Below, one piece after another: positions 8,010-16,594 of a stretch of DNA of 64,000 nucleotides. Below the pieces are notes generated by a model. The model searched no databases and had not been told where the DNA came from. It saw only the letters and a list, made by a program, of their open reading frames with translations. The stretch is from Gilichinskyi gelida (GTDB taxonomy: Bacteria; Acidobacteriota; Thermoanaerobaculia; Gp7-AA8), in contig JBBPII010000019.1 in the NCBI GenBank assembly GCA_038040385.1, forward strand, positions 1 through 64,000, in the 5' to 3' direction. Position 1 is the first letter of the stretch. Every line of letters begins with the position of its first letter. A program made the translations under genes and the position numbers.

Positions 8010-8999
8010 TCATTTCGCGTCCGGAAACGAATTCACCACCGCGCTGTCCGCCTTCACCGTCTTCAAATAGTCGTAGATCGCGCCGAGGTCTTCGTCGGTC
8101 ATGTGCGCGAAGCCGAGCCACGGCATGACCGTGTTGCGGCCGGGGGCGGCGGCGGGGGAGATCTCGGCGGTCAGGCCGGCGAAGGCGCGGAAGCGGCCGA
8201 TGAACTGCTCCTTGGTCGCCTGGCCCATGAACGTGTGCGGCGCGGGGGTGAGGTTCGCGGTCACCACCCGGCCCCACGGTCCCTTCATCACCCATCCGCC
8301 GGCGAAGGGGCGCGACTCGTCGATGCCCCCCTTCTCGATATGCGGGGTGTGGCACTCGTAGCAGCCGCCGATGCGCGCCAGGTAGTGGCCGTACTCGAGG
8401 CGATTGGCCGGATCGGGCGCGGCGACCGGGCCGTCGAGAGGCTTGGGGATGAACTTGGCGATGAAGTTGACGGGGAAGTCGAGATGCTTTTCCGGCACCT
8501 GATTGCGGAGCGGCTTCAGCGTGCGGATGAAGGCCACGATCGATTTCGCATCCTCGTCGCTCATGTAGCGATAGTGCTGGTACGGCATCATCGGGAAGAG
8601 CGCCTTGCCCTCGCGGTCGACGCCTTCGCGGATGGCGCGGAGGACCTCGCCGTCGGTCCACTTGCCGAGGCCCGTTTCGGGATCGGGCGTGATGTTCTGC
8701 GCGGCGACCACGCCGGGGAAGCCGATGTTCTTGTCGAAGACGTAGCCGCCCTGTCCCTCCGTCCCCGGCTTCACCGGGAAGGCGTAGGTCGTGAGGTGGT
8801 CGGAGTGGCAGTCCAGGCAGGCCGAGACGTTCTCCACGAGGTACTTGCCGCGCGCCAGCCGCTGGGTCGTCGCCTCGATCTTCTCCGCGGACGCCGGGCG
8901 TGACGCGGGCTTCTTGAGCGACAACCAGATCAGTGCGCCGGCGAGCAGCACCACGACGACCAACACGATTCCACCGAGAACCTTCAGTAAGGTTTTCAT
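8010..8999 (-). CDS. Membrane-anchored diheme cytochrome c
   Basis: A 329-residue protein with one N-terminal membrane helix (GGIVLVVVVLLAGALIWL) and two c-type heme motifs, CLDCH (C61, C64, H65) and CYECH (C213, C216, H217). The spacing, with YHYMSDED-like and MPW/AHMTDED stretches after each heme, resembles the cytochrome subunits of periplasmic alcohol/aldehyde dehydrogenases. No dehydrogenase gene is adjacent, so it may serve a distant enzyme or a respiratory branch. The start is supported by AGAGGA five bases before ATG 8999, an ordinary Shine-Dalgarno. It is transcribed divergently from the M20 peptidase gene. Confidence 0.88.
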   Translation of the reverse strand: MKTLLKVLGGIVLVVVVLLAGALIWLSLKKPASRPASAEKIEATTQRLARGKYLVENVSACLDCHSDHLTTYAFPVKPGTEGQGGYVFDKNIGFPGVVAAQNITPDPETGLGKWTDGEVLRAIREGVDREGKALFPMMPYQHYRYMSDEDAKSIVAFIRTLKPLRNQVPEKHLDFPVNFIAKFIPKPLDGPVAAPDPANRLEYGHYLARIGGCYECHTPHIEKGGIDESRPFAGGWVMKGPWGRVVTANLTPAPHTFMGQATKEQFIGRFRAFAGLTAEISPAAAPGRNTVMPWLGFAHMTDEDLGAIYDYLKTVKADSAVVNSFPDAK

Positions 9000-9047
9000 T
9001 GGATTCCTCTCGAGGTTGGATTTTCGACGACCACCGCGATTTTACGG

Positions 9048-9053
9048 CAGAAT
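9048..9053 (+). promoter_or_regulatory. -10-like CAGAAT, leaderless start
   Basis: CAGAAT (A at position 2, T at position 6) lies 7 bases before ATG 9061, with no Shine-Dalgarno in between. Confidence 0.35.
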
Positions 9054-9060
9054 CCGCGGG

Positions 9061-10557
9061 ATGTGGCTCTCCCTTTTCCTCGCCGCCTCGCTCGCCTCGC
9101 GCGTCACTGCGGTGCAGCAGAAGTACGACCGGCTCGACGCGCAGCGGCTGGTTCCGATGCTCACCGAAGTTCTCCGCTTTCAGACCGTCCAGGGCGACGA
9201 CGAGGCGCGGCGCGCGCAGACCCAGTGGCTGAAAAAAACCGCCCGCGAGCTCGGGCTGGAGTTTCGCGACGCCGGCCTCATGGCCGAGGTCGAGCTTCCC
9301 GGCCCGCCCGGCGCCCCGGTCCTCGGGCTCATGGTCCACGGCGACGTCGTGCCCGTCGACGCCACGGCGTGGAGCTTTCCGCCGTTCACGGCGCAGGTAA
9401 AGGACGGATTCATCTCCGGCCGCGGCGCGGCCGACGACAAGGGCCCGATGGTGCAGGCGCTGCTCGCCATGCACGCGCTGCGCGCGAGCGGCATCGCGCG
9501 GACGCACACCGTGCGGCTATTGGTCGGCAGCGACGAGGAGTCGGACAACAAGGACGTGAAGACGTATCTGGAGACGCACAAGCCGCCGAATTACACGCTG
9601 GTGCTCGACTCGAATTTTCCGGTGGTGGTGGGGGAGAAGGCGTGGAACTCGCTGACGGTGACCGCCGACGTCAATCCGCGTGCTGATGATCGACCCTACG
9701 TCGTCACCGGCCTCTCCGCCGGCCTCGCCACGAGCATCGTCCCCGATCGCGCCTCGGTCACTCTGCGCTGGAAGGGCGGCGATCCCGACTGGGGTCCGCT
9801 GCAGGACGAGTTTTTCGACGCGAAGCTGCCCGCGGGAACGCGCCTGGAGGCGGGCGCGCAGAAGGACGTGATGCAGGTCGTCGTGTACGGCAAGTCGGCG
9901 CACGCGGGCGTGAACCTGGAGGGCGGCCGCAATGCGCTGATCGCCCTGGCCAAGGTCATGGAGGGGAAACTGCCGGCGGGCGGCGCCGACGATCTCCTCG
10001 CCTTCGCCCGCATGGCCGGCCAGGATCTCTACGGCACCGGCCTCGGCATCACCGATCACGATCCGCTATGGGGCCGCTACGCGGTGAACGTCGCCACCAT
10101 CAAGCGCGATGCGGACGATCCGAACAAGGCAACGCTCACCATCAACGTGCGCCGCATTCCGCCCCGGACCGGAGCACAGTTGAAGGAGCATCTGGAGAAA
10201 GTTGTCGCCGACTTCAACCGCCGCAGCGGCGCGTCGTTGGTCGCCGGCGGCTTCTACGACGACGAGCCGCTGGCGTTCGATCCGCGCGGGAAGCTCGTCC
10301 GACGCCTGCTCGCCGATTACGGCGCCGCGACCGGCGTCAAGAATCCCAAGCCCGCCATCAGCGGCGGCGGGACCTACGCCAAGCGGCTGCCGAACGCCAT
10401 CGCCTTCGGCATGTGGTTTCCGGACAAGCCGTATCCCGGCCACGACGTCGACGAGAAGAATCCGATCGCCGACATGCAGAAGGGGACGGGCGTGCTGATC
10501 CGCGCCCTGGTCGACATCGCCACCGGGCCGCCGATCGTCGAGCCGTTCAAGCCGTAG
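9061..10557 (+). CDS. Exported M20 family metallopeptidase (dipeptidase-like)
   Basis: A 498-residue protein with a short signal peptide (MWLSLFLAASLASRVTA). M20 zinc-site motifs are present: MVHGDVVPVD (first ligand His plus the following Asp), GRGAADDKGP (bridging Asp) and GSDEESDNKD (general-base Glu and ligand Glu), with a C-terminal PGHDVDEKNP supplying the final His. The length and the WSFPPFTAQVKDGFISGRG block resemble PepV/Xaa-His dipeptidases. It probably removes N-terminal residues from small peptides in the periplasm, complementing the S9 enzyme nearby. I chose ATG 9061 because the signal peptide begins there; the frame upstream only shadows the divergent cytochrome gene. Confidence 0.9.
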   Translation: MWLSLFLAASLASRVTAVQQKYDRLDAQRLVPMLTEVLRFQTVQGDDEARRAQTQWLKKTARELGLEFRDAGLMAEVELPGPPGAPVLGLMVHGDVVPVDATAWSFPPFTAQVKDGFISGRGAADDKGPMVQALLAMHALRASGIARTHTVRLLVGSDEESDNKDVKTYLETHKPPNYTLVLDSNFPVVVGEKAWNSLTVTADVNPRADDRPYVVTGLSAGLATSIVPDRASVTLRWKGGDPDWGPLQDEFFDAKLPAGTRLEAGAQKDVMQVVVYGKSAHAGVNLEGGRNALIALAKVMEGKLPAGGADDLLAFARMAGQDLYGTGLGITDHDPLWGRYAVNVATIKRDADDPNKATLTINVRRIPPRTGAQLKEHLEKVVADFNRRSGASLVAGGFYDDEPLAFDPRGKLVRRLLADYGAATGVKNPKPAISGGGTYAKRLPNAIAFGMWFPDKPYPGHDVDEKNPIADMQKGTGVLIRALVDIATGPPIVEPFKP

Positions 10558-10577
10558 GGGCGCGCAGCAGCGCGCCC
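10558..10577. repeat. Convergent-gene hairpin GGGCGCGC/GCGCGCCC, copy 1
   Basis: A perfect 8-bp stem with a 4-base AGCA loop begins one base after the TAG stop and is followed by CGGTAC. The same stem and flank recur at 43028-43047, again directly after a TAG stop and again between convergent genes. It is probably a transcription-end or REP-type hairpin. Confidence 0.75.
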
Positions 10578-10588
10578 GGTACTCCTGG

Positions 10589-11545
10589 TTACTGGCGCGA
10601 AGCGTAATACTCGGCGACGACCGGCCCGGCGAGGCGGATCATCCGCGCGTTGTCGGCCTGCCCGGCGACGCCGAGCGGCACGCCGTCGCGCGACAGATCG
10701 GGGTTGGAGAAGAGCGGCAGCGTGTCGCGCCACTCGCCGGCCGGCGGGTAGCTCATCACCGTCATCCACGTCGCGCCGCGGATTCCGCGGGCGAAGGGAT
10801 ACGGATCGTTCGCCACGGGGCCCGTTTGCTCGGCGTTGTGCTGCGCCCCGAGGTTGTGCGCCACTTCGTGCGAGAAGAGCTGGAGGCTGAGCGGATAGCG
10901 GCGGCTGATGACGTAAAATCCGGTGGAGCGCGCGAACGACCGCGGTGCCCAGGCAATCTCTGCGTCCGCCTCGGTCCAGAGGCCGACCAGATCCGCGCCG
11001 TGCTCCTCGCGCAGCCCAGCTACGCCGGCGTCGCTCGACAACCAGGTGAGGAACTGCTGCTGGCTGAGGTTCTCTTCGCGATCAACGCGCGCCACGTGGA
11101 CCAGACGGAACGACACGTTGTAGATCTGGCTCTGCTGCAGCGTGGAGTTGAGGAGGTCCACAGCCGCGGCGATCTTCGACTCGATCTGCGCCCGTCCGCC
11201 CGCGCCGTTCTCCGCGGCGAAGGTGTAGAGCTCCATGACGTCGACGACCGCATGCTCGGGGGCGACGGCGCGCCGGCGAGGAGCAGCGGCCGCGGCCTGC
11301 AGGGCGGTGGGCGGCTGGAGCGACGCGCACTTGGGCGTGTGCGGCGCGGCGCCGTCGAGATCGCGGGCATGGCCGTCCGCGTCGTAGATCACGCCGTTGA
11401 TCGCGCCGAGATGGCGGGTGACGGTGGAGACGAAGGGGGAGCCGTCGACGGAGAAATGCTGGACGTAATCGCCGCCGTTGCGCCATTCTGTGGTGCCCAT
11501 CGCGAGGATCGCTGCGACCGCTGCTTCGATGATCATGGAGACCAT
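10589..11545 (-). CDS. Metzincin-type zinc metalloprotease
   Basis: A 318-residue protein with the extended zinc motif HEVAHNLGAQH (ligands H226, H230, H236; catalytic E227) and a downstream Met-turn MTVMSYP (M264). These define a reprolysin-like metzincin. The N-terminal ~100 residues may act as a prodomain; a cysteine in HTPKCASL could be a cysteine switch, which is speculative. The very N-terminus MIIEAAVAAILAMG is weakly signal-like, so export is likely but not certain. Two ATG codons (11545 and 11536) are possible starts. It is convergent with the M20 peptidase gene. Confidence 0.87.
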   Translation of the reverse strand: MVSMIIEAAVAAILAMGTTEWRNGGDYVQHFSVDGSPFVSTVTRHLGAINGVIYDADGHARDLDGAAPHTPKCASLQPPTALQAAAAAPRRRAVAPEHAVVDVMELYTFAAENGAGGRAQIESKIAAAVDLLNSTLQQSQIYNVSFRLVHVARVDREENLSQQQFLTWLSSDAGVAGLREEHGADLVGLWTEADAEIAWAPRSFARSTGFYVISRRYPLSLQLFSHEVAHNLGAQHNAEQTGPVANDPYPFARGIRGATWMTVMSYPPAGEWRDTLPLFSNPDLSRDGVPLGVAGQADNARMIRLAGPVVAEYYASRQ

Positions 11546-11680
11546 CTAAGAGCGGTGTCTGTTCCATGGACAGGATGTCTACTTAGCGCTTATTAATGAA
11601 TGAGTTAGAGCAAACAGAAGAACGGTAGGACAGTCCGAAAACCGAACGTATCGCCGGATTCCGGACGACCGGATCGAAGG

Positions 11681-12805
11681 TTACAGCCGGCGCCGCAGCT
11701 CGATCAGCGTGATCTCCGGCGTCATCCCCAGCCGCCAGGGCAGCAGCCAGTAGCCGGTACCGGTGTTCACGTAGAGCTGCGCGCCGCCTCGCTCGTAGAG
11801 GCCCATGTGATAAGGCAAGAAGAGTCCCGCCAGCGACCAGCGCAGCGGGCGGAAGCCGAACTGCCCTCCGTGAGTGTGCGCACATAACGTGAGCGCGATC
11901 CCGCGGCCGCGCGCCTCATCGAAGCTCTTCGGCTGATGCGAGAGGACGATGGGGAACGCGCCGGGCGGGCGGGCGCGCAGCGCGGCGGCCATGTCCGGAC
12001 GCAGCTCCGGAGTCTGCGCGGCGTAGTCGGAGATCCCGGCAATCCAGAGGCCGCCGATGTCCGCCCCCTCATTGATCAGCAGCCGGACGCGCGTGGCGCG
12101 CACGCGGGCGATGAACTCCGCCGGCGCGCCGTACATCTCGTGATTGCCGAGCACCGCGAAGAGCGGGATCGCCGTGTCGAGCGGCCGCATGCCGTCGATC
12201 AGCTTGGGGACGAAGAGTGGGTCGTCGTCGACGTGGTCGCCGGCGAGCAGCACCACGTCCGGCCGCAGCGCGTTCGTGGTGGCGAAGATCTGCTGCAGCC
12301 GCGAGCGCCGGGTGAAGAGGCCGACGTGCAGGTCGCCGAGTAGCGCGATGCGCTTCCCCTCCAGCGACGGCGGAAGGTCGCGCAGCGCGATGGGCACGCG
12401 CTCCACTCGCAGCGGGACCAGTGCCTGAACCACGCCGATCACCCCGCCGACGATGGTGATCCAGAGAAACGCGCGCGACGGGCACTGCGCGAACGGCGTG
12501 AACCGCACGCGCTTGCGCACGAACAGCCAGGCGAGCGCGATCAGCAGCACCACCGCGGAGTAGACGATGGCGAAGCTCTGCCAGGCGAACCACGGCGGGC
12601 CGAGGACCGCGCGCATCAGGCGTGAGAACGGCGTGCGCGCATTGAGAATCGGGAAGAAGAGCCACATCAGATTGCCGAGAACCACCAGCGCGACGACGAT
12701 GCGCCGCCGGCGGGGATGGACGCGCGTGAGCGCGCGGAACGCCACGAAATTGAAGGGGGCGAAGACGGCGACGACGATGGCGAAGATGATGGCGACGCGC
12801 AACAC
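11681..12805 (-). CDS. Membrane-anchored metallophosphoesterase
   Basis: A 374-residue protein: four predicted N-terminal membrane segments (residues ~1-150), then a calcineurin-like phosphoesterase domain with GDLHVG, GDHVDD, LGNHE and CAHTHGGQ motifs, the complete dimetal site set. It resembles YkuE/YaeI-type enzymes; the substrate is unknown. I placed the start at GTG 12805 rather than at a longer frame reaching 12895, because TATTAT (12814-12819) lies 8 bases upstream and a longer start would run across the divergent gene at 12831. The C-terminus, TGYWLLPWRLGMTPEITLIEL, is typical of the family. Confidence 0.85.
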   Translation of the reverse strand: MLRVAIIFAIVVAVFAPFNFVAFRALTRVHPRRRRIVVALVVLGNLMWLFFPILNARTPFSRLMRAVLGPPWFAWQSFAIVYSAVVLLIALAWLFVRKRVRFTPFAQCPSRAFLWITIVGGVIGVVQALVPLRVERVPIALRDLPPSLEGKRIALLGDLHVGLFTRRSRLQQIFATTNALRPDVVLLAGDHVDDDPLFVPKLIDGMRPLDTAIPLFAVLGNHEMYGAPAEFIARVRATRVRLLINEGADIGGLWIAGISDYAAQTPELRPDMAAALRARPPGAFPIVLSHQPKSFDEARGRGIALTLCAHTHGGQFGFRPLRWSLAGLFLPYHMGLYERGGAQLYVNTGTGYWLLPWRLGMTPEITLIELRRRL

Positions 12806-12812
12806 GGGCGGG

Positions 12813-12819
12813 CATAATA
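12813..12819. promoter_or_regulatory. Overlapping divergent -10 boxes
   Basis: The 7-base CATAATA reads as CATAAT for the plus-strand gene at 12831 (12 bases before ATG) and as TATTAT for the minus-strand metallophosphoesterase (8 bases before GTG). The two promoters share their -10 bases and should exclude each other sterically. Confidence 0.5.
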
Positions 12820-12830
12820 CGCCGCGTCCG

Positions 12831-13208
12831 ATGGCCCATTTCGACATCCCGCTCGACATCCCGCACGCCGGGCGGATCGCCGACCGCCTCCTCACCCTCC
12901 TCGGCCGCTACGTGGAGGAACTGAGCATCGAGGCCCCCGAGGCGCTGGAGGCGGCGGAGACGATCTGGGCGCTGCTCTTCCGCTTCACCGGCGAGGACGA
13001 CAACCCCGCCGGCGCGCTGGGCATCCGCGACGAGGCCGCGCTTCTCGGCCGTCAATTAGTCGCCGAAATGGAGCGCGCCCACATCGCCAGCGACCGCCTC
13101 GGCCAGCTCGTGCGCAACTACTTCGAATGCCTCGAGCTGGGAGCGGAAGGGGCGGAGATCTCGTTGCGAGTGGGGGAGGATCCGAAGTCGTTGCAGAGGC
13201 CCATGTAG
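12831..13208 (+). CDS. Hypothetical protein (125 aa)
   Basis: A small acidic, helix-rich soluble protein (IADRLLTLLGRYVEELSIEAPEAL) that I do not recognise. It has no signal peptide or membrane segment. Its start at ATG 12831 lies 25 bases from the divergent metallophosphoesterase start, with a shared -10 region. The third-position GC pattern supports coding. It is followed by a GTTGACC palindrome. Confidence 0.7.
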   Translation: MAHFDIPLDIPHAGRIADRLLTLLGRYVEELSIEAPEALEAAETIWALLFRFTGEDDNPAGALGIRDEAALLGRQLVAEMERAHIASDRLGQLVRNYFECLELGAEGAEISLRVGEDPKSLQRPM

Positions 13209-13210
13209 AT

Positions 13211-13276
13211 GTTCGCTGTTGACCGTTGGCCGTTGACCGACTCGCCTCGGCCAACGGCCAACGGTCAACGGCGAAC
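13211..13276. repeat. GTTGACCGTTGGCC palindrome
   Basis: GTTCGCTGTTGACCGTTGGC and its complement ending GGTCAACGGCGAAC form a nearly perfect 66-base inverted repeat. It lies 12 bases ahead of S9 peptidase 2. Sister elements are at 4843 and 53259. Confidence 0.85.
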
Positions 13277-13288
13277 CCGGAGGAACAC

Positions 13289-15679
13289 ATGAAACGAGCG
13301 CTACTCATCATCCTGTTCGCCACCACCGCCCTCGCCGACCGCTGGTCGCCCGACGATCGCTTCCGCCTCACCGGCGTGAGCGATCCGCAGATCGCGCCGG
13401 ACGGCAAGACTGTGGCCGTCGTCGTCTCCCGGCCGAACATCAAGGAGAACCGCAACGAGACGGAGATCGTCGCCGTCGACATCGCCACCGGCTCGCAGCG
13501 GCCGCTGACCTTCGAGCGCCGCGGCGTGGCCGCCCCGCGCTGGTCGCCCAACGGCGAGCGAATGGCGTTCCTGGCCAACGCGACGGCGGAGCGCGACGCC
13601 AAGCGTCAGATCTGGATCATGACCACGAGTGGCGGCGACGCGCGCCGCATTACCGACGCTCCCAACGGCGTGCAGCAGTTCGCCTGGCGACCCGATGGCG
13701 CGCAGATCGCCTACGTCACCGCCGACGAGGCAGCCCAGGGGGACAAGAACAACAAGTCGTTCGAAGTCGACGACAACGACTACCTGACGTCCGCGGTCAC
13801 GACGCCGTCGCACATGTGGCTGGTCTCGCCCGACGGCGGCGCCGCGCGGCGCGTCACCAGCGGCGTCTGGACCCTGCCCGTGGCCCACCCGCCCGGCCCG
13901 GCCCCGTCGCCGCTGGCCTGGTCGCCCGACGGGAAATCGATCGCCATCACCCGCCGCGAGACGCCGCACGAGAAGACGCCCGACGGCGGGCACGTCGCCG
14001 TGGTCGACGTAGCGACGGGCAGCGTGCGCCGCCTCACCGACCGCACGCAGGAGGAGTCGCAGCCGATCTTCTCTCCGGACGGGACGCGCATCGCCTACTG
14101 GCACTCCCGCGGCGGGGAGCGCGGCAACGCGAACGCCATCTGGCTCGCGCCGGCTTCCGGCGGCGCCGGCGTGGAGATCACCAAGGGTCTCGACCGCAAC
14201 ATCTATCGCGCGGTGTGGCTGCCGGACGGCAAGTCGTTCCTCACCGCGAGTCACGACGCGACCACCACCGCCTACTGGCTGATCGACGCCGCCACCGGCG
14301 CACACCGGCGCGTCGACCTCGGCGACGTGGAGCCCGCGCACGGCTACTGGCCCGACGCGTTTGTGGCGCGCAATGGCGCCATCGCCTTCACCGGCACCAC
14401 GCCGTCGCATCCGCGCGAGCTGTGGGTGCTGTCGCCGGGCGACGCGAAGCCGCGCCAGCTCACGCACTTCAACGACTGGGTGTCGTCGAAGGAGCTCGGC
14501 CGCGCGGAGCGCATCACCTGGAAGTTCGAGGGGACGGAGCAGGACGGCGTGGTCATCACGCCGCCGGGCTTCGATCCGTCGAAGAAGTACCCGCTGGTGC
14601 TCTACATCCACGGCGGACCGCGCTCGGCGTCGACCACCGGCTTCTCCTCGCTGACGCAGAGCCTCGCCGCGCAGAACTGGATCGTTTTCTCGCCGAACTA
14701 CCGCGGCAGCGACAACTTCGGCAACGCGTACACCCGCGCCATCAACGACGACGCCGGCGCCGGTCCGGGCCGCGACGTGATGGCAGGTATCGAGGCGGTG
14801 AAGAAGCGCGGCAACGTCGACGAGAACCGCATCGCCGTCGGCGGCTGGTCGTACGGCGGCTACATGACGAGCTGGATGATCGGGCACTATCCGATCTTCA
14901 AGGCGGCGGTGTCCGGCGCCGCGGTCAACGATCTCGTCGAGCAATACACCCTCGGCGACGGCGGCCTCGGGCGGCGCATCACCTGGGGCTCGCCGTTCAG
15001 CAGCGCCGAGAACCTGAAGAAGTACATCGATCAGTCGCCGATCACCTACGCCTCGAAGATCAAGACGCCGACGTTGGTCATGTGCGACACCGGCGACGTC
15101 CGCGTGCCGATCACCCAGTCGTACCAGATGTACCGCGCGCTGCGCGACAACGGCGTGCCGGTGAAGTTCATCGCCTATCCGGTGAGCGGGCACTCGCCCG
15201 AGGATCCGGTGCACGGCGCGGACATCGAGCGCCGCTACATCGACTGGTTCGCGCGCTACATCGGCGAGCCGAGAACGCCGCGCGCGGCGACGCACGACGC
15301 GGTGGTGGCGTACGTCGACCGCGCCGCGGCGCTGGTGGCCAAGAGCGGTGCGTCGTGCGACACCTTCTCCGCGCCGGCATGGTTCAGCGGCGAGTGGTAC
15401 ATCTTCGTCTTCGACGCTGACCGGAACGCGGCCTGCCATCCCGCGCAGCCGGCGATGGTCGGCAAGAGCGCGAGCGAGATCGTCGACCCCAACGGCAAGC
15501 GCATCGGCGACCTGATGATGGCCGCCGCCGGCGGCGCCGCGGGGAAGGGGTGGGTCGACTACGTGTGGCCGAGGCCGGGGGAGAGCAAGCCGGTGGCGAA
15601 GAGCGCGTACGTGGTCTCGGTGACCGGACCGGATGGGAAGAAGTACGTGGTGGGGTCGGGCGGGTATGAGCTGAAGTGA
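13289..15679 (+). CDS. Exported S9 peptidase with C-terminal Cache-like domain
   Basis: A 796-residue protein. A signal peptide (MKRALLIILFATTALA) is followed by a TolB-type propeller and an S9 hydrolase domain with triad Ser521 (GGWSYGGYM), Asp603 (TGDVRVP) and His635 (SGHSPED). The hydrolase ends near residue 665. The last ~125 residues form a second module (YVDRAAALVAKSGASCDTF, WYIFVFDADRNAACHP, MVGKSASEIVDPNGKRIGD) that matches the remembered single-Cache sensor pattern found in chemoreceptors and cytochrome-linked proteins. Standard S9 enzymes stop after the hydrolase. CGGAGGA precedes ATG 13289, so this gene has a normal ribosome site. The peptidase call is firm and the Cache call probable. 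Confidence 0.9.
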   Translation: MKRALLIILFATTALADRWSPDDRFRLTGVSDPQIAPDGKTVAVVVSRPNIKENRNETEIVAVDIATGSQRPLTFERRGVAAPRWSPNGERMAFLANATAERDAKRQIWIMTTSGGDARRITDAPNGVQQFAWRPDGAQIAYVTADEAAQGDKNNKSFEVDDNDYLTSAVTTPSHMWLVSPDGGAARRVTSGVWTLPVAHPPGPAPSPLAWSPDGKSIAITRRETPHEKTPDGGHVAVVDVATGSVRRLTDRTQEESQPIFSPDGTRIAYWHSRGGERGNANAIWLAPASGGAGVEITKGLDRNIYRAVWLPDGKSFLTASHDATTTAYWLIDAATGAHRRVDLGDVEPAHGYWPDAFVARNGAIAFTGTTPSHPRELWVLSPGDAKPRQLTHFNDWVSSKELGRAERITWKFEGTEQDGVVITPPGFDPSKKYPLVLYIHGGPRSASTTGFSSLTQSLAAQNWIVFSPNYRGSDNFGNAYTRAINDDAGAGPGRDVMAGIEAVKKRGNVDENRIAVGGWSYGGYMTSWMIGHYPIFKAAVSGAAVNDLVEQYTLGDGGLGRRITWGSPFSSAENLKKYIDQSPITYASKIKTPTLVMCDTGDVRVPITQSYQMYRALRDNGVPVKFIAYPVSGHSPEDPVHGADIERRYIDWFARYIGEPRTPRAATHDAVVAYVDRAAALVAKSGASCDTFSAPAWFSGEWYIFVFDADRNAACHPAQPAMVGKSASEIVDPNGKRIGDLMMAAAGGAAGKGWVDYVWPRPGESKPVAKSAYVVSVTGPDGKKYVVGSGGYELK

Positions 15680-15687
15680 TGAATTAA

Positions 15688-15773
15688 TCCTGAGTCGCGA
15701 AGCGGCTCAGGATCTGGCGCCCATGAGCGCTGCGCAAGTGGGCGCCAGATCCTTGCGCTTTCAGCGCAAGGAT
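15688..15773. repeat. Three overlapping hairpins
   Basis: Hairpin 1 (15688-15712) pairs TCCTGAG with CTCAGGA. Hairpin 2 has perfect 14-base arms (15710-15723 and 15739-15752, GGATCTGGCGCCCA). Hairpin 3 pairs ATCCTTGCGCT with AGCGCAAGGAT (15749-15773). Neighbouring hairpins share 3-4 bases of their arms, so they compete at the joints. The rest of 15680-15979 holds no convincing gene. Confidence 0.8.
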
Positions 15774-15967
15774 AAACTTGGCGGGATGAGCTCGGCGTTC
15801 TTCTGGCGCTGTCAGTGCCGGTGATCGCCACCATCCGCGAGCGGCAGGGGGTCGCGCTGGCGCTCGACTACCTGGTGCGCGTCTATCTGCGCGATCCGTC
15901 GGACGAGATCCGGCGGGCGGCAGCTCGCGGGCACGTAACGGTCCGGCCCCATTCGCCTTTCTCCTGC

Positions 15968-15973
15968 TATCCT
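15968..15973 (+). promoter_or_regulatory. -10 box TATCCT before hicB
   Basis: TATCCT ends 6 bases before GTG 15980 with no Shine-Dalgarno, again a leaderless layout. Confidence 0.45.
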
Positions 15974-15979
15974 GCCTCG

Positions 15980-16228
15980 GTGGAGTCGATTACTTACCAC
16001 GTTCAGGCAGACTGGGACCCTGAAGCGGGCGTATGGGTTGCAACTAGCGCCGATGTCCCGGGATTGGCTACCGAGGCCGAAACGATCGAGGGGCTCACCA
16101 ACAGACTTCGGACCATGATTCCCGATCTGCTCGAAGCCAACGGTCTGCTTCCCGGGCGCATTCAGAGCGGCTCGATTGCGTTCGAGCTGACCAGCCATCG
16201 TCAGGAGCTTGTGACTCTGGCTTCTTGA
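15980..16228 (+). CDS. hicB: HicB-like antitoxin (DUF1902-type)
   Basis: An 82-residue protein with the HicB partial RNase-H-like fold signature: YHVQADWDPEAGVWVATSADVPGLATEAET. It lacks an obvious C-terminal DNA-binding domain, as in short DUF1902/HicB forms. It should bind and neutralise the downstream toxin. I chose GTG 15980 over a longer frame because the homologous region begins there and TATCCT lies just upstream. The TGA stop abuts the toxin ATG, so the pair is co-translated. The gene order is antitoxin first. Confidence 0.85.
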   Translation: MESITYHVQADWDPEAGVWVATSADVPGLATEAETIEGLTNRLRTMIPDLLEANGLLPGRIQSGSIAFELTSHRQELVTLAS

Positions 16229-16426
16229 ATGTGGCCGTCTTTCACTCCTGAACTCAAGAGAGTACTGCTGGATCACGGCTGTCGGTTCGAGCGACAAGGA
16301 AAAGGCGACCACGAGATCTGGTTCAGTCCGATCACGAACCGACGATTCGTCGTCGATCAGCACGTGAAGTCTCGCCACACAGCAAACGCTGTCCTCAAGC
16401 AAGCTGGAATCGGCAAGCGGTTTTGA
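16229..16426 (+). CDS. hicA: HicA-like mRNA interferase toxin
   Basis: A 65-residue double-stranded-RNA-binding-fold toxin. The catalytic histidine is His28 in QGKGDHEIWF, and the C-terminal KSRHTANAVLKQAGIGK is the usual HicA tail. It is expected to cleave mRNA when free of HicB. It starts at the base after the antitoxin stop. The module looks intact, unlike the AbrB/PIN pair at 40 kb. A decayed IS481 transposase follows about 170 bases downstream. Confidence 0.88.
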   Translation: MWPSFTPELKRVLLDHGCRFERQGKGDHEIWFSPITNRRFVVDQHVKSRHTANAVLKQAGIGKRF

Positions 16427-16524
16427 GCCGTCTCGACCAACGAGGTCCGCCCTCGAACCGAACCCGGAGCAGGTGCCTCTAAGACCTGCGAGCTGACAGC
16501 TGACAGCTTCAAATCGGGTACAGG

Positions 16525-16567
16525 CCGGGCACATAGGTAACAGAACAGACCGGGAACATGGGTAACA
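16525..16567. mobile_element. Possible IS481-type element end (two GGTAACA direct repeats)
   Basis: Two imperfect direct repeats, CCGGGCACATAGGTAACA (16525-16542) and CCGGGAACATGGGTAACA (16550-16567), precede the transposase remnant. GGGTAACA-type sequence is what I would expect near the end of an IS481 element. The other end was not found, so the element is not intact. Confidence 0.4.
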
Positions 16568-16594
16568 CTTCCTCCCCGAAGAGAGGGGGTGGCA

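Noticed and set aside
13301..15439. A 712-codon frame antisense to S9 peptidase 2
   Set aside because: It mirrors codon third positions of a well-supported peptidase and has no domain signature.
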